Source of the DNA: Sedimentisphaerales bacterium
GTDB lineage: Bacteria > Planctomycetota > Phycisphaerae > Sedimentisphaerales > UBA12454
Reading direction: 5' to 3'
Length of the DNA: 40,453 nt
Assembly: GCA_016930635.1 (NCBI GenBank)
Contig: JAFGGI010000061.1
Coordinates: forward strand, 1-40,453
The position numbers and the translations under genes were made by a program. Numbering within the stretch: the first letter of the stretch is position 1; each line of letters starts with the position of its first letter. Under the pieces are notes generated by a model. That model worked only from the letters and a program-made list of their open reading frames with translations, did no database searches and had not been told where the DNA came from. Positions 18,779 to 30,669 of this stretch are shown piece after piece.

Positions 18779-18868
18779 GGTATCGGTAAGGTTTCATTTT
18801 CAGCAAGATTGTTGTAAAAAAACAAAGCACGAAAAACCAATAACGATTACCGCAACGTTACCGATACC
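18779..18868 (-). promoter_or_regulatory. Inverted repeat and putative promoter before fusA
   Basis: An 11-bp perfect inverted repeat (GGTATCGGTAA at 18779-18789, TTACCGATACC at 18858-18868) brackets 68 nt. The fusA-proximal arm is extended by a second TATCGG copy. Inside the loop the minus strand has a possible sigma-70 promoter, TTGGTT (18840-18835), a 17-bp spacer, and TACAAC (18816-18811). The repeat could be an operator or an RNA stem in read-through transcripts. Confidence 0.35.
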
Positions 18869-18919
18869 TATATCTATAACAATTTAACTTTTTCTTCTTT
18901 ACGATTATTTTTTAGCATA

Positions 18920-18965
18920 TAAAAATGCCCCCGTTCTTGCTTTCGCAAGAAAGCACGGGGGCATT
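18920..18965 (-). terminator. Intrinsic terminator after rpsG
   Basis: The minus strand forms ATGCCCCCG/CGGGGGCAT (9 bp), an asymmetric bulge, then TTCTTGC/GCAAGAA (7 bp) capped by a GAAA tetraloop, followed directly by TTTTTATAT. This is the strongest terminator-like hairpin in the window. It should end or attenuate the rpsL-rpsG transcript before fusA. Confidence 0.8.
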
Positions 18966-18979
18966 ATTTTTCAACAATA

Positions 18980-19453
18980 TTACCAGGCGAAGTGTGCGAA
19001 CGCCTTGTTTGCTTCTGCCATTCTATGGATATTTTCGCGGGTAGTCATAGCACCGCCCTGCTTGTTGTACGCATCAAGAAGCTCGGCGGCCAATCTCTGA
19101 GACATTGATTTGCCTTTTTTACTTCTTGCCGAGGCAAGTATCCACCTGAAAGCCAGTGACTGCTGTCTTCTTGGATTAACAGGCATCGGCACCTGATAGC
19201 TTGCACCGCCAACTCTCTTGGAACGAACCTCTATCTGCGGTTTTACGTTATTAACAGCAGTATTAAAAATCTCAAGCGGCTCGGCATCCTTTACTTTCTG
19301 AGCAAGTATATCCAGGGCGTCATAGAAAATTCTCTGAGTAACGCTTTTCTTGCCCTGCCACATCATAGTATTGATGAATTTCTGAGCCAATTTGCTGTTC
19401 AGCTTAGGGTCCGGCTTTAACTGTTTTGCCGAAGCTGTAAACTTTTTTGCCAT
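18980..19453 (-). CDS. rpsG: 30S ribosomal protein S7
   Basis: The 157-aa protein has the S7 helical core ([24 protein letters not shown]), the [25 protein letters not shown] beta-arm, and the end [10 protein letters not shown]7 nucleates the 30S head and in Escherichia coli represses the str operon. It follows rpsL by 91 nt, and a strong terminator follows its stop. Confidence 0.98.
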   Translation of the reverse strand: MAKKFTASAKQLKPDPKLNSKLAQKFINTMMWQGKKSVTQRIFYDALDILAQKVKDAEPLEIFNTAVNNVKPQIEVRSKRVGGASYQVPMPVNPRRQQSLAFRWILASARSKKGKSMSQRLAAELLDAYNKQGGAMTTRENIHRMAEANKAFAHFAW

Positions 19454-19544
19454 CTGTTACCTTTCGTCTTTCGTTTATGGGTTGCCAGGCTCGTCTCGTT
19501 TATCGTCATACATCTAACGTAAACCTATACGAGCTGCGACCGTT

Positions 19545-19910
19545 TTACGTTTTCTTTGCACCGTATTTGCTTCGTCCGCGTTTTCTGTTAGCAACGCCAT
19601 CGCTGTCCAGAACACCCCGGACGACATGATATCGAACACCCGGCAGGTCCCTGACTCTGCCGCCCCTGATAAGAACAGTACTGTGTTCCTGCAGATTGTG
19701 GTCAATACCAGGAATATATGCAGTAACTTCCTTACCATTTGTCAGCCTGACACGGGCGATTTTACGCAACGCCGAGTTAGGCTTTTTAGGTGTTTGAGTT
19801 CTAACTATCAGGCAGACACCCCGTTTCTGCGGACAACCTGTAATATCCGAGATACGCTTCTTACCTTTCCTGCCTCTGCCTTTCTTTACTAACTGATTTA
19901 TTGTCGGCAT
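19545..19910 (-). CDS. rpsL: 30S ribosomal protein S12
   Basis: The 121-aa protein starts [12 protein letters not shown] and contains the [11 protein letters not shown] loop (residues 40-50), where streptomycin-resistance changes occur in other bacteria. [11 protein letters not shown] carries Asp88, the usual methylthiolation site. Both positions look wild type. S12 lies at the decoding centre. It follows rpoC by 39 nt, joining the rif and str blocks. Confidence 0.98.
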   Translation of the reverse strand: MPTINQLVKKGRGRKGKKRISDITGCPQKRGVCLIVRTQTPKKPNSALRKIARVRLTNGKEVTAYIPGIDHNLQEHSTVLIRGGRVRDLPGVRYHVVRGVLDSDGVANRKRGRSKYGAKKT

Positions 19911-19949
19911 CTTTACTCCGAAAAAACTTAACCATTTATTAAAATATCA

Positions 19950-22900
19950 TTATAAGCCCAATGCTGCTCTTGTTGCGGCATCTGCTTCTTCTTCAGCTTC
20001 GTGAGATTCCTTAAGTTCAGCAAGCTCCTTAGGTAACGGTGCTTTGGCAAGATGCTTGACACCCATTTCCAGATGCGGCCTGAAAGCCGTACCGGCGGGA
20101 ATCAGATGTCCAAGTATAACGTTTTCCTTCAAACCAAGCAGTTCATCTACTTTACCAGTTAATGACGCTTCAGTCAATACCTTGGTTGTTTCCTGGAAAC
20201 TGGCCGCAGAAATGAAGCTTTCCGACCGCAAAGACGCCTTTGTGATACCCATTAGCAGTGTTTTTGCCGTTGCAGGCCGTGGTTTCTTGCCTTTTACTAT
20301 TTCGCCGCCAAGCTTTTCTACTTTTTCGTTAGCCTCTGAAATCTGTGCTTTAGTGTAAACCTCTCCTACAACAAGGTCTGTATCACCTGCATTTGAAATC
20401 TTCAGGCTTTGTGCAAGCTCTTCATTTGCTTTTTTGAAAGCATACTTCGATACAATATCCCCGGGCAGAAAACCGCTGTCGCCGATCGATTCTATCTCGA
20501 CCTTCTGTGTCATCTGCGCAAGAATAATCTCGATATGCTTATCATTGATAGTCACATTTTGTGAACGATAGACATTCTGTACTTCAGCCAGCAGATACCT
20601 CTGCAGCGACTCTTCACCTTTAATCCTGAGAATATCATGCGGAACAAGAGGACCGTCCGTCAGCGATTCTCCAGCTTCAACATGGTCGCCTGTATGCACG
20701 TTAAGGTGCCTGTCACGCGGGACGTGATGTTCTTTTTCCATCTTCTCACTGCGGATAATAATGGTCATCTTGCCGCGTCTCTTATCACTTTTAAGTTCGA
20801 CCTTGCCGCTGATCTCTGCCATTGCTGCCGGCTCCTTAGGTTTTCGAGCCTCGAAAATCTCTGTTACACGAGGCAAACCACCGGTAATATCCTGCGTGCC
20901 GCCTGCACCTCTGGGCTGACGTGCCAAAAGTTCTCCAGCCTGTATCTTCTGACCTTCAGTTACTTCAATCCTTGCCTTGGCAGGCAGATAGTGTACATCA
21001 AGGATTTTACCTGCCTCATCTTCGATAATAACCTGAGGATGCTTATCACCTTTATGTTCAATAACAACCGGTCTTCCTTTCTGACCTTTTCGTTCTTCCT
21101 CTATATGCATTGTCTCACCTTCGATGATATCAACGAAACGGATAATGCCGGCGACCTCTGCCAGGATAGGCACTCTGTGCGGGTCCCACTGGAACAGCGG
21201 AGTCTTTGCCTCTACCTGCTGGCCGTCTTCTACAAGTATTAAAGCTCCATACGGCACCTTAAACTTGTCATACTCTCTTTGCTTATCATCAACTATAGCC
21301 ATCTCGCCGCTTCTTTTAAGAGCAACAAGCTGTACTTTACCATCTTCCTGTTTTACAGGTACAACGTTTATGTCCCTGTACTGAACAAAACCGTCTCTTG
21401 GGGCTCTCTGGCCGCTTTCAAGTATTTCACGCGAAGCAATACCGCCGGTATGGAAAGTACGCATTGTAAGCTGAGTTCCCGGCTCTCCAATTGACTGAGC
21501 TGCAATAATTCCAACTGCCAGGCCCTCTTCGACAACCTTGCCTGTGCTCAGGTCCCAGCCATAGCATTTAGCACAAATTCCTAAAGGACTGTCACAGGTA
21601 AGCGGGCTTCTTATGCGTATAGACTCAAGCCCGAGCGCCTCGATTTTATCTGCTGCTTCAGATGTAATAACTTCATTTTCATGTACAATCATTTCATCTG
21701 TTATCGGATTCCTGATATTGTCCCTTGCAGTCCTTCCAATTATCAGTTCTCTCAAAGGTATATCGATCTGCTCACCTTTATAAAGCGTGCTTTTGGTAAT
21801 ACCCTGAAGCGTGCCGCAGTCAATTTCATTAATGATGACATTCTGAGCAACATCCGCAAGTTTTCTTGTCAGATAACCCGAATCAGCAGTTTTCAAAGCA
21901 GTATCAGCAAGACCCTTTCGTGCACCGTGAGTGGAGCTGAAATACTCCAGCACGTTAAGGCCTTCCCGGAAATTTGATTTAATCGGCGTCTCAATGATTT
22001 CGCCGCTCGGCTTTGCCATAAGAGCTCGCATACCGGCAAGCTGCTGAATCTGGTCAACACTTCCTCTCGCACCTGAATCACTCATAAGATAAATTGGATT
22101 GAGATAAGGTATTCCATCTCTCACATCGTTTTTAAGTCCCTGCATCATAGCCTGGGTAACAGCAACACGTGCATGAGTCCAGGCATCGATAATCTGATTG
22201 TACCGTTCGCCCTCAGTTAAAACACCGTCATTATAATTTGTTTCAATATTATCAACTATATTCTGGGTTCGATCGATAATAGACTGTTTCTCAGAAGGTA
22301 TTTTCAAATCGCTAACACCGAAACTTAATCCTGCAAGTGTAGCGTATTTAAATCCAAGATCTTTTATATCATCCAGCAGCCCAAGACTCGTTCTGCCGTC
22401 TGATAAAGTAAAACAGTCACTGATAACATTCTTGAGCATTTTCTGCGTCATAACGCAATTATAAAACGGCATTTCGTCAGACAGTATTTCATTAAAGATA
22501 CATCTCCCTGCCGTTGTTTCTATTACGCCGGTATGCTCCTGCGTTCCCTCATCAGTAACGACTTTTTTGTCTTTCGGCAGTTTCACCTTCACCTTCGCAT
22601 AAACACCAATCTTGCCCATTTCATAGGCTGTTATAGCTTCAGCCGCATCTCTGAACATCATACCTTTGCCCTCTGCTTCCGGGCGGTCAGCGGTAAGATA
22701 GTAATTTCCAAGTACTATGTCCTGTGAAGGACCGACAATCGGCGTACCATTGGCAGGTGAAAAAATACTGTTCGTCGATAGTATCAGAGTATGTGCCTCT
22801 ACCTGTGACTCGATCGACAGCGGCAGATGTACCGCCATCTGGTCGCCGTCAAAGTCAGCATTAAATCCTTTGCAAACCAGCGGATGAAGCATAATAGCAT

Positions 22901-24218
22901 TTCCTTCAACCAATACGGGCTCAAAAGACTGAATGCCCATTCTGTGCAGAGTAGGTGCACGATTCAGCATCACAGGATGCTGATGAATAACTTTTTCGAG
23001 AATATCCCAGACCTGCTCTTCTCTTCTTTCGAGCATCTTTTTGGCGCTTTTGATAGTATCAGCCAGGCCGCGTTCTTTCAGTTCGCGTATGATGAAGGGC
23101 TGGAAAAGCTCAAGAGCGATCTTTTTAGGCAAACCGCACTGATGTAATTTAAGATGCGGGCCGACAACGATAACTGAACGTGCTGAGTAATCGACACGTT
23201 TGCCGAGCAGATTTTCTCTGAACCTGCCCTGTTTACCTTTAATCATATCTGTAAGACTCTTCAAAGGCCGATTATTACTGCCAAGTACCGGCCTTCTGCA
23301 TCGGCCGTTATCAAAGAGCGCATCGACCGCCTGCTGAAGCATTCTCTTTTCGTTACGGATAATAACCTCCGGAGCATTTAAGTCCATCAGCTTCTTAAGT
23401 CTGTTATTACGATTAATAATTCTTCGGTACAAATCATTCAAATCGCTTGTCGCAAAATTACCGCTTTCGAGCATAACCAGAGGCCGCAAGTCAGGCGGAA
23501 TAACAGGCACTACATCAAGTACCATCCATTCCGGCTTGTTCGGACTTGCTTTTACCGCATTAACTATTTTAAGCCTTTTTGTCAGGTCTTTTATTTTTTG
23601 CTTACTGCTGGTCTTGCTTAGCCCGGCTTTCAGTTCACCGGCTAAAAGTTCCATGTCGAGGTCAATCAGCAAATCTCTAATGGCTTCGGCGCCCATACTT
23701 GCCTTAAATGAATTTCCATATTTGGAAACAGCATCACGATATTCCTCTTCATTAAGAAGCTGCTTTTTCTTCAGCGGGCTCTGTCCGGGATCTGTGACCA
23801 CATAATCCTGGAAATAAATGATTTTTTCCAAATCGACGGTTTTCATCGCAAGGAACGAACCAAGCCTTGAAGGCATAGCTTTAAAGAACCATATATGTAC
23901 CGCGGGTGCGGCAAGATTGATATGGCCCATTCGTTTTCTCCGGACCCTGCTGTGCGTTACTTTTACACCGCAACGATCGCAGATAATGCCTTTGAATTTG
24001 GTTCCCTTGTATTTTCCGCAGGAACATTCCCAATCACGTTCGGGGCCGAATATACGTTCACAGAAGAGTCCATCCTTCTCCGGCCTGTAAGTACGATAGT
24101 TAATCGTCTCAGGTTTTCTAACCTCTCCGAACGACCAGCTTCTAATATCATTCGGACTGGCAAGACCTATCTTTACCGAACCGTAATCATTTATCTTGTC
24201 ATAAATACTTTCATTCAT
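19950..24218 (-). CDS. rpoC: RNA polymerase beta-prime subunit
   Basis: The 1422-aa subunit carries the N-terminal zinc ribbon (Cys65, Cys67, Cys80, Cys83) and the catalytic [12 protein letters not shown] motif with Asp455, Asp457 and Asp459 chelating the active-site magnesium. The second zinc site includes the cysteine of EIDCGTLQG and the cluster [12 protein letters not shown]. The trigger-loop region ([16 protein letters not shown]) is intact. Length is close to the Escherichia coli protein. It starts 51 nt after rpoB and ends 39 nt before rpsL. Confidence 0.99.
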   Translation of the reverse strand: MNESIYDKINDYGSVKIGLASPNDIRSWSFGEVRKPETINYRTYRPEKDGLFCERIFGPERDWECSCGKYKGTKFKGIICDRCGVKVTHSRVRRKRMGHINLAAPAVHIWFFKAMPSRLGSFLAMKTVDLEKIIYFQDYVVTDPGQSPLKKKQLLNEEEYRDAVSKYGNSFKASMGAEAIRDLLIDLDMELLAGELKAGLSKTSSKQKIKDLTKRLKIVNAVKASPNKPEWMVLDVVPVIPPDLRPLVMLESGNFATSDLNDLYRRIINRNNRLKKLMDLNAPEVIIRNEKRMLQQAVDALFDNGRCRRPVLGSNNRPLKSLTDMIKGKQGRFRENLLGKRVDYSARSVIVVGPHLKLHQCGLPKKIALELFQPFIIRELKERGLADTIKSAKKMLERREEQVWDILEKVIHQHPVMLNRAPTLHRMGIQSFEPVLVEGNAIMLHPLVCKGFNADFDGDQMAVHLPLSIESQVEAHTLILSTNSIFSPANGTPIVGPSQDIVLGNYYLTADRPEAEGKGMMFRDAAEAITAYEMGKIGVYAKVKVKLPKDKKVVTDEGTQEHTGVIETTAGRCIFNEILSDEMPFYNCVMTQKMLKNVISDCFTLSDGRTSLGLLDDIKDLGFKYATLAGLSFGVSDLKIPSEKQSIIDRTQNIVDNIETNYNDGVLTEGERYNQIIDAWTHARVAVTQAMMQGLKNDVRDGIPYLNPIYLMSDSGARGSVDQIQQLAGMRALMAKPSGEIIETPIKSNFREGLNVLEYFSSTHGARKGLADTALKTADSGYLTRKLADVAQNVIINEIDCGTLQGITKSTLYKGEQIDIPLRELIIGRTARDNIRNPITDEMIVHENEVITSEAADKIEALGLESIRIRSPLTCDSPLGICAKCYGWDLSTGKVVEEGLAVGIIAAQSIGEPGTQLTMRTFHTGGIASREILESGQRAPRDGFVQYRDINVVPVKQEDGKVQLVALKRSGEMAIVDDKQREYDKFKVPYGALILVEDGQQVEAKTPLFQWDPHRVPILAEVAGIIRFVDIIEGETMHIEEERKGQKGRPVVIEHKGDKHPQVIIEDEAGKILDVHYLPAKARIEVTEGQKIQAGELLARQPRGAGGTQDITGGLPRVTEIFEARKPKEPAAMAEISGKVELKSDKRRGKMTIIIRSEKMEKEHHVPRDRHLNVHTGDHVEAGESLTDGPLVPHDILRIKGEESLQRYLLAEVQNVYRSQNVTINDKHIEIILAQMTQKVEIESIGDSGFLPGDIVSKYAFKKANEELAQSLKISNAGDTDLVVGEVYTKAQISEANEKVEKLGGEIVKGKKPRPATAKTLLMGITKASLRSESFISAASFQETTKVLTEASLTGKVDELLGLKENVILGHLIPAGTAFRPHLEMGVKHLAKAPLPKELAELKESHEAEEEADAATRAALGL

Positions 24219-24269
24219 TTAAGCCTACTCCTGATTTTCACATTTTTAAGGCTTTTATTTCTGCCGGAA

Positions 24270-27200
24270 CTATAGACTTTTTGCACCTATACGTTTCTTT
24301 TCAAGCTGGATATTGAGTCCAAGTCCCCGAATTTCACTGCACAATACATCAAAAGAAATCGGCGTGCCCGCCTCAAGCGTATTTTTACCCTTGACCATTG
24401 ACTCATAGATTTTCGTTCTGCCTTCTATATCGTCGCTCTTGACGGTAAGCAGTTCCTGCAGCGTATAAGCTGCACCGTAAGCTTCAAGAGCCCAAACTTC
24501 CATCTCGCCAAATCTCTGTCCGCCGGTCCTTGCTTTTCCACCCAGCGGCTGCTGAGTAATAAGACTGTAAGGACCTGTAGAACGTGCGTGAATCTTATCG
24601 TCAACCAGGTGATGAAGTTTCATCATATATATGTAACCTATAGTAACATGCTGCTCGAAAGGCAAACCTGTCCTGCCGTCATACAGCGTTGACTTCATAT
24701 CCTTGTTTATCTGAGCAAATATCTCATCGGCCGGCGGAGCTGTCTTGTTCTGCCGCAGCTGCTGGTCACGATTGACTACATATTCATTAGATTCATTCAG
24801 CAACTGCCGGATCTCTTGCTCAGTTGTACCTGCAAAAACAGGTGTAACCGCATCAAAACCAAGCACCCTGGCTGCCCAGCCAAGATGGGTTTCAAGTATC
24901 TGGCCAACGTTCATTCTGCTCGGCACACCAAGAGGATTAAGGCATATATCTATAGGTGTTCCATCTGCGAGATAAGGCATATCCTCAACCGGCATAATCC
25001 TTGCGATAACACCTTTATTTCCGTGACGCCCCGCCATCTTGTCGCCAATAGACAACGTTCTCTTGGTGGCAACATATATCTTGACCATCTCAAGAACACC
25101 GCTCGGAAGCTCATCACCATGCTTCATTCTTTCAAGTTTAAGCTTAGCTTCTTCTGCGATCTCCGTTATCTTCGGCATGTATTTATCTATAACACCACTA
25201 ACATCCTCACGAAGAGCAGCGGGTTTCACCCAGGTAATATCAAAGTTTTCTATTTGTTCCGAAATAACTTCCGGATCGTCACTTGCACCGACTTTCTGTT
25301 TGGTTGACGGGTCAACTATATTGACCTCATATTTACCACCTATCTCATCTATCATCTGTTTGAATACGACATTCTGCCGCTGTTTCATCTCGGATGCATA
25401 AGCTTTAATCTTCTGCTTATATGCCTTTTTCTGCTCTTCGCTGCCCGCACCTTTCCTGGTAAACCGGCTTGTCTTTATGACAACACCGTTATAACCGCTG
25501 GGCAGTTCAAGTGAATCGTTCTTAACATCCTCGCCGGCTCGGCCAAAGATCGCATGCAGGAGTTTTTCCTCCGGCGTAAGCTCCGTTTTGCTCTTGGGCG
25601 ATATCTTTCCAACAAGAATATCACCAGCATCAACACGTGTACCTTCCCGTACTATCCCGCTTTCATCAAGATTCCTCAGAGCCTTTTCGCCTACATTAGG
25701 TATGTCACGGGTAAATTCTTCTCTGCCGAGTTTGGTTTCACGCACCTCAATACTGAACTCGTCTATATGAACGCTTGTGAAAGTATCATCCCTTACAAGT
25801 TTTTCACTTATAAGGATAGCATCCTCAAAATTAAATCCGTCAAAAGGTATGAATGCAGCAAGTACATTTTTGCCGAGCGCCAGTTTGCCGTCCTTTGTCC
25901 CGCCGCCGTCTGCAATAATCTCGTTCTTTTTGACTTTTTGACCAACAGAAACTACCGGTACCTGATTGAGACATGTCCTCTCGTTAAGACCGACAAATTT
26001 CTCAATATCATAAATATCCGTATCGTCTATCACGATATTTTTTGCATCAACAGCCGTTATAGTGCCGGAACTTCTCGCGCGAACAACCATACTTGAATTT
26101 TTCGCAACATGCTCTTCCATTCCGGTCATCACCAGAGGCGGTTCTGTTCTTAAAAGCGGCACAGCCTGACGCATCATGTTCGAACCCATCAAGGCTCTAT
26201 TAGCATCATCATGTTCAAGGAAAGGAATCAGTGCAGCAGAGACACCAATAATCTGCTTGCTGGAAATGTCAACATAACCTACTTCTTTGCTGTCAATCTG
26301 AGATAATTCACCCTGTTCTCTGGCCAGTACAATACCTTCCTGCAGTTTATCTCCATCGGGCCTTATCGTACTTGGCGGAGCAAAAGTAGCCTCCATTTCT
26401 TCATCCGCTCTGAGATATGCAATCTCTCCGGTAAGCCTGCCTTTCTCAACCTTTCGATAAGGCGTCAGTAAAAAGCCGTGCTCGTCGATCTTCGAAAAGA
26501 TAGCAAGCGATGCTATCAAGCCGATATTTGTGCCTTCAGGTGTCTCGATAGGACATATTCTGCCGTAATGACTGATATGAACATCTCGAACCTCAAAGCC
26601 GGCTCTTTTCCTGTTAAGCCCGCCCGGCCCAAGTGCTGACAGCCTGCGCTCGTGAGTAAGCTGACTAAGCGAATTTGTCTGGTCAACAACCTGGCTCAGC
26701 TCACCTCGGCCAAAGAAGTAATCAATACTGCTTGACACACTCTTGGAGTTAATAAGGTCGGCAATCCGAACGATCTGCTGAGGATCTTTCATACTCATAC
26801 GTTCCTGAACGGTTCGACGGAGCTTAAGAAGTCCCTTCCTGATCTCATCTGCAGCAAGCTCATCTATCGTTCGCAGCCTTCTGTTGCCAAGATGGTCAAT
26901 ATCATCAACAACACCCTGATTGTTTCTCAGCCCGACTATATATCGCATCGTACTGAGAAAATCTTCAGGCTTTAACGTCATCTCTTTTTCGTCTATTTCC
27001 TGTTTGAATTTCCTGTTCAGTCTGAATCTTCCGACCTTACCAAGACGATACCTGTCGCAATCGAAAAACTTCTCGCCGAAAAGTGTTTTTGCCTTTTCAA
27101 CATTCGGAGGATTGCCCGGCCGCAGCCTTGCGTATAATTTCAGCAAAGCCTCTTCATGACTCTGGCAGTTATCCTCCGCAAGTGTATTCAGAATGAGCGG

Positions 27201-28025
27201 ATCAATTACTTTTACTATAACTTCAAGTTTCTTGACCGAGCTCTTCTGTATCTGTCCAACTCTGTCGCCTATCTGTGTGCCTGCCTCTACAATAATCTCA
27301 CCGGACTCCGTATCGACTACAGGCCCGACAGCCCACATTAAAGGATCGAGTTTACTGACAGAAATATTCTTTGTTTCATAAAACAGCCTTATAATACCTT
27401 CGGTTGTGCCGTATTCTTCCCCCATCGCACGCAGGAACATCGTAGCCGGAATTTTACTGGACTGGTCTATCCTGACAACGAGGACATCTTTCTTGGTAAC
27501 CGAGATTTCTATCCAGCTTCCTCTTTCAGGTATGATTCTTCCGCCATGCAGAACTCTGTCACCTTCTTTGCTCTCTATAAGAAAATCAACACCCGGCGAA
27601 CGGTGCAGCTGGTTAACAATAACACGTTCGGCACCGTTGATAATAAATTCACCTCCGCCGATCATAACAGGCATTTCACCCAGATAGACCGCCTGCTCAG
27701 AGATATCATCTGCGTTATCCCGCTGCAGTCTACAGGATATCTTCATAGGATAACCATAAGTAAGCCTCAGCTCCCTGCACTCGTTCGGAGAATATCTGGG
27801 TTTGTCGAATTCGTATCCGATATACTCAAGGCGCATAGTCTTATCATAACTCTCGATAGGAAATACCTCCCTAAAGAGTGCCTCGATACCTGCATTTTTT
27901 CTTTTTTGCGTTGGAATTTCTGCCTGTAAGAATCTGTCGTAGCTATTCAGCTGAACTTCGATAAGATCCGGGATGTCCATCGCATCAGCGATCTTCCCGA
28001 AATCCCTTACGGTTCTTGTGCCCAT
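24270..28025 (-). CDS. rpoB: RNA polymerase beta subunit
   Basis: The ATG at 28025 is preceded by GGGAG at a 6-nt distance and gives 1251 aa; a GTG one codon earlier is less likely. It has the beta fork and rifampicin pocket (about residues 440-465, 26634-26708), [21 protein letters not shown], and the C-terminal [25 protein letters not shown] clamp anchor. Within the pocket the Escherichia coli positions Asp516, His526 and Ser531 are kept, while Phe514 is Val and Gln510 is Glu. A terminator-like hairpin separates it from rplL. Confidence 0.99.
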   Translation of the reverse strand: MGTRTVRDFGKIADAMDIPDLIEVQLNSYDRFLQAEIPTQKRKNAGIEALFREVFPIESYDKTMRLEYIGYEFDKPRYSPNECRELRLTYGYPMKISCRLQRDNADDISEQAVYLGEMPVMIGGGEFIINGAERVIVNQLHRSPGVDFLIESKEGDRVLHGGRIIPERGSWIEISVTKKDVLVVRIDQSSKIPATMFLRAMGEEYGTTEGIIRLFYETKNISVSKLDPLMWAVGPVVDTESGEIIVEAGTQIGDRVGQIQKSSVKKLEVIVKVIDPLILNTLAEDNCQSHEEALLKLYARLRPGNPPNVEKAKTLFGEKFFDCDRYRLGKVGRFRLNRKFKQEIDEKEMTLKPEDFLSTMRYIVGLRNNQGVVDDIDHLGNRRLRTIDELAADEIRKGLLKLRRTVQERMSMKDPQQIVRIADLINSKSVSSSIDYFFGRGELSQVVDQTNSLSQLTHERRLSALGPGGLNRKRAGFEVRDVHISHYGRICPIETPEGTNIGLIASLAIFSKIDEHGFLLTPYRKVEKGRLTGEIAYLRADEEMEATFAPPSTIRPDGDKLQEGIVLAREQGELSQIDSKEVGYVDISSKQIIGVSAALIPFLEHDDANRALMGSNMMRQAVPLLRTEPPLVMTGMEEHVAKNSSMVVRARSSGTITAVDAKNIVIDDTDIYDIEKFVGLNERTCLNQVPVVSVGQKVKKNEIIADGGGTKDGKLALGKNVLAAFIPFDGFNFEDAILISEKLVRDDTFTSVHIDEFSIEVRETKLGREEFTRDIPNVGEKALRNLDESGIVREGTRVDAGDILVGKISPKSKTELTPEEKLLHAIFGRAGEDVKNDSLELPSGYNGVVIKTSRFTRKGAGSEEQKKAYKQKIKAYASEMKQRQNVVFKQMIDEIGGKYEVNIVDPSTKQKVGASDDPEVISEQIENFDITWVKPAALREDVSGVIDKYMPKITEIAEEAKLKLERMKHGDELPSGVLEMVKIYVATKRTLSIGDKMAGRHGNKGVIARIMPVEDMPYLADGTPIDICLNPLGVPSRMNVGQILETHLGWAARVLGFDAVTPVFAGTTEQEIRQLLNESNEYVVNRDQQLRQNKTAPPADEIFAQINKDMKSTLYDGRTGLPFEQHVTIGYIYMMKLHHLVDDKIHARSTGPYSLITQQPLGGKARTGGQRFGEMEVWALEAYGAAYTLQELLTVKSDDIEGRTKIYESMVKGKNTLEAGTPISFDVLCSEIRGLGLNIQLEKKRIGAKSL

Positions 28026-28134
28026 CACACACTCCCTGAAAAATGTGTTAAATTATTCAGCTCGATTGTCAGCACCTAAAAATCATTAATGCTTATAAAT
28101 GCTAAACCTATTTTTCCCGCCGAGGCGGATACAA

Positions 28135-28157
28135 ATGCCCGGTGTTTTGCCGGGCAT
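28135..28157 (-). terminator. Attenuator-like hairpin between rplL and rpoB
   Basis: ATGCCCGG pairs with CCGGGCAT (8 bp) over a 7-nt loop, starting 15 nt after the rplL stop. It is followed by TTTGTAT, a weak U-tract, and by a second small hairpin, CCGCC/GGCGG (28119-28130). A partial terminator at this point is well known in Escherichia coli, where it sets the ratio of L7/L12 to polymerase. The position here suggests the same role. Confidence 0.55.
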
Positions 28158-28172
28158 TCTGAATTTCTGCGA

Positions 28173-28589
28173 TTATTTTATTTCAGCAACAGCACCTGCT
28201 GATTCAAGCTGCTTTTTGATGGTTTCCGCTTCGTCTTTGCTGAGACCTTCCTTTACAGGTTTTGGAACGCCATCGACCAGGTCTTTTGCTTCTTTCAGGC
28301 CCAGAGATGTAATTGCTCTTACTTCCTTGATAACCTGTATTTTCTTGTCGCCGACTTCTTTAAGGATAACATCAAAGCTGGTTTTCTCTTCTGCTGCGTC
28401 ACCGCCGCCGCCGGCTGCAGGACCTGCTACCATAACTGCCCCGCCGGATGCAGGTTCAATACCATGAATTTCCTTAAGGTAATCACCAAGCTCTTTAGCC
28501 TGCATAAGTGTCAACTTTACGATATCATCGCCCAGCTTCTTAATGTCTGCGCTGAACTCTTTCGTTGCTTCTTGTGTTTCATCTGCCAT
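28173..28589 (-). CDS. rplL: 50S ribosomal protein L7/L12
   Basis: The true start is the ATG at 28589, with AGGAG 8 nt upstream, giving 138 aa. The reading frame is open for 72 more codons upstream but overlaps the end of rplJ and shows no family similarity there. The N-terminal dimerisation domain is followed by an Ala/Gly hinge ([14 protein letters not shown]) and the C-terminal domain with [27 protein letters not shown], which recruits EF-Tu and EF-G. It lies 106 nt after rplJ. Confidence 0.97.
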   Translation of the reverse strand: MADETQEATKEFSADIKKLGDDIVKLTLMQAKELGDYLKEIHGIEPASGGAVMVAGPAAGGGGDAAEEKTSFDVILKEVGDKKIQVIKEVRAITSLGLKEAKDLVDGVPKPVKEGLSKDEAETIKKQLESAGAVAEIK

Positions 28590-28695
28590 CTTATATACTC
28601 CTGTAAACAATTGCTTCGCGGCAGCCAAAACTACGCCGTTCTGTTTAACCCCTGTCGGGGACACCCGCAAAACACATATTAATTTTTCTGCCTGT

Positions 28696-29226
28696 TTATG
28701 CTGCTTCCTTTTCTTGGCCCTCTGCAATCGTCTTAAGACACCCGGCAATAATACCTCCAGGCGCCGCGATCGCACCAGCCAGCCGTCGTGCCGGTGAATT
28801 TGCAAGCATAACTATATCGCCCAGCAATTCGACTCGACTCTTCATATTAACAAGGTTAGCCGCTGCAGCTTCATCAAGAGCTGCTCCATCAGTATAAGCA
28901 CCTCTGAATTTTATTTTGACCTTTCCATCAGTAGCCGCCTTGAATTCCTTCGCAACATCAACAACGCTGTCGCTGCCGTAAACAACGGTGCAGGGACCCG
29001 CTGTAAACAAATCAACTGCCGGTGCCATATCCAGCTCTTTAAGAGCCTGACGCATCGCAGCGTTCTTGACCATCATAATCTTTATGCCTTTTTGGCCAAG
29101 CTCGCCGCGCAGCAGATTATTTTCTATGCCGCCGACTCCGGTCATATCAACAATGATAAATTCATTAACATCTGTAAATTTGCCCTGAAGCTCCTTTACA
29201 AGCATCTCTTTTATGTACTTACTCAT
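28696..29226 (-). CDS. rplJ: 50S ribosomal protein L10
   Basis: The 176-aa protein has the L10 fold: N-terminal RNA-binding domain ([36 protein letters not shown]) and a C-terminal helix ([24 protein letters not shown]) that carries the L7/L12 dimers. It follows rplA by 24 nt, leaving little room for the long L10 leader known in Escherichia coli. Confidence 0.97.
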   Translation of the reverse strand: MSKYIKEMLVKELQGKFTDVNEFIIVDMTGVGGIENNLLRGELGQKGIKIMMVKNAAMRQALKELDMAPAVDLFTAGPCTVVYGSDSVVDVAKEFKAATDGKVKIKFRGAYTDGAALDEAAAANLVNMKSRVELLGDIVMLANSPARRLAGAIAAPGGIIAGCLKTIAEGQEKEAA

Positions 29227-29250
29227 ATCTTCACCTGTATAAATTACTGG

Positions 29251-29937
29251 TTAAAATTCTGATATATCTACCTGAACGCCCGGACTCATAGTTGCAGACA
29301 GTGCTATCTTCCTGATATATGTTCCCTTGGCTGCCGCAGGCTTCATCTTCTTTATCAGCGATACAAAAGCCCGAATGTTATCAATGAGCTTATCTTCTTC
29401 GAAACTATGCCTGCCTACAACTGCATGTATATTTCCGCCGGAATCATTTTTAAATTCCACTTTGCCTGCAGCGAATTCCCTGACCGCGGTTATAACATCC
29501 TGAGTAACTGTTCCATTCTTGGGTGAAGGCATCTTGCCCTGCGGCCCGAGCACTTTTCCAAGTCTTCCAACCTTGCCCATAACCTTTGGCGATGCAATCG
29601 CTACATCGAAGTCCATCCAGCCGCCGGTAATTTTAGTAACCAGCTCATCGCATCCTGCCTCTACTGCACCGGCCTGCTTTGCAGCATCAATGTCAGAGTC
29701 TTCACAAAATGCAACTACCTTCTTACTCTTGCCAATACCATGCGGCAGCGACACAGAACCACGAACAAGCTGGTCAGACTGCTTTGGGTCTATTCCAAGT
29801 AAAACAACACAATCGATACTCTGGTCGAACTTGACCGGCGATAAAGATTTTATGGTCTTTACCGCTTCGGCCAGAGCTATCGGGGCCTTTGGCAAATCCT
29901 TTGCCGAAGCTAAATATCTCTTGCCTCTCTTTCTCAT
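29251..29937 (-). CDS. rplA: 50S ribosomal protein L1
   Basis: The 228-aa protein has the L1 landmarks [46 protein letters not shown] and [21 protein letters not shown]1 builds the mobile stalk at the tRNA exit site and often represses its own operon. It is 180 nt downstream of rplK, across a gap with hairpin repeats. Confidence 0.98.
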   Translation of the reverse strand: MRKRGKRYLASAKDLPKAPIALAEAVKTIKSLSPVKFDQSIDCVVLLGIDPKQSDQLVRGSVSLPHGIGKSKKVVAFCEDSDIDAAKQAGAVEAGCDELVTKITGGWMDFDVAIASPKVMGKVGRLGKVLGPQGKMPSPKNGTVTQDVITAVREFAAGKVEFKNDSGGNIHAVVGRHSFEEDKLIDNIRAFVSLIKKMKPAAAKGTYIRKIALSATMSPGVQVDISEF

Positions 29938-30117
29938 AACTTTACTCCGCGAAATTTTCCCGCCTCAAGCGGTATACATTAATAAATTTTCGCTCCCACT
30001 CTCGCCCGCCATAGCCCTGGCGAAGGCGGGTTTCAGCCGTGGTAAGCCCTGTAAGCTTCTTCCGCCAAAGGCGGAATCCACAATTTTTAGTTTTTAGTTT
30101 TAAACTTTTAGTTTAAG
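29938..30117 (-). repeat. rplK-rplA spacer with post-stop repeat (copy A)
   Basis: Copy A, at 30060-30115, combines a 17-base hairpin (TTCCGCC/GGCGGAA, plus strand) with an A/T-rich tract of TTTTTAG-like heptamers. It ends 2 nt from the rplK stop. A close second copy occupies 30610-30666 after nusG. Two more GC hairpins (CCCGCC/GGCGGG near 30005-30030, and CCGCC..GCGG near 29961) fill the rest of the spacer. Confidence 0.6.
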
Positions 30118-30543
30118 TTATCCTTCTACCTCAATACCCATACTTCTTGCAGTGCCTTCAATAATCTTACAGGCCTGTGCAAGATCAAATGCATTAAGGT
30201 CTTCCATCTTCCTCTGTGCTATTTTTTCTATCTGTGCTTTGGTTACCTTGCCAACTTTTTCCTTGTTCGGCACTCCGCTGCCCTTTGCCAATTGTGCTTC
30301 CTGCTTCAACAACACCGCAGCCGGCGGACTCTTCACGATAAAATCAAAAGTCCTGTCCGCATATACCGTTATTTCAACAGGTACCGTAGTACCATTCAAA
30401 TCCGCTGTCCTTGCATTGAACTGCTGAACGAACTGGCCGATATTAACGCCATGCTGTCCCAGCGCAGGTCCTATCGGCGGAGCCGGCGTCGCCTGTCCTC
30501 CTGGCGCCTGAAGTTTTATCTTTCCTGTTATTTGCTTTGCCAT
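30118..30543 (-). CDS. rplK: 50S ribosomal protein L11
   Basis: The 141-aa protein begins [35 protein letters not shown], the diagnostic L11 start with its proline-rich hinge, and ends with a C-terminal rRNA-binding domain ([17 protein letters not shown]). It forms the thiostrepton-sensitive GTPase centre with L10. It follows nusG by 126 nt. Confidence 0.98.
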   Translation of the reverse strand: MAKQITGKIKLQAPGGQATPAPPIGPALGQHGVNIGQFVQQFNARTADLNGTTVPVEITVYADRTFDFIVKSPPAAVLLKQEAQLAKGSGVPNKEKVGKVTKAQIEKIAQRKMEDLNAFDLAQACKIIEGTARSMGIEVEG

Positions 30544-30609
30544 CTTTTTGCCTTTTTACACAACTCGATATTTTATGCCCGTAAAGACAATCAAAAATTT
30601 AAACAAGCC

Positions 30610-30666
30610 ATCCGCCGTTAGGTGGATTCCACAATTTTTATTTTTAAGTTTTAAATTTTTAGTTTA
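30610..30666 (-). repeat. Post-stop repeat (copy B) after nusG
   Basis: This is an imperfect second copy of the element at 30060-30115: a GC hairpin (ATCCGCC/GGTGGAT) joined to an A/T-rich tract that shares TTCCACAATTTTTA-like and TTTTTAGTTTA-like blocks. It ends 3 nt from the nusG stop, the same position copy A has relative to rplK. Confidence 0.65.
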
Positions 30667-30669
30667 CTT

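Noticed and set aside
20637-21242. Long plus-strand open frame opposite rpoC
   Set aside because: It is antisense to a conserved essential gene, with no ribosome-binding site or family features; the same holds for the other plus-strand frames between 230 and 33000.
28590-28805. A 210-aa reading of rplL starting at 28805
   Set aside because: The extra 72 codons overlap the end of rplJ and lack similarity to L7/L12; AGGAG 8 nt before 28589 marks the true start.
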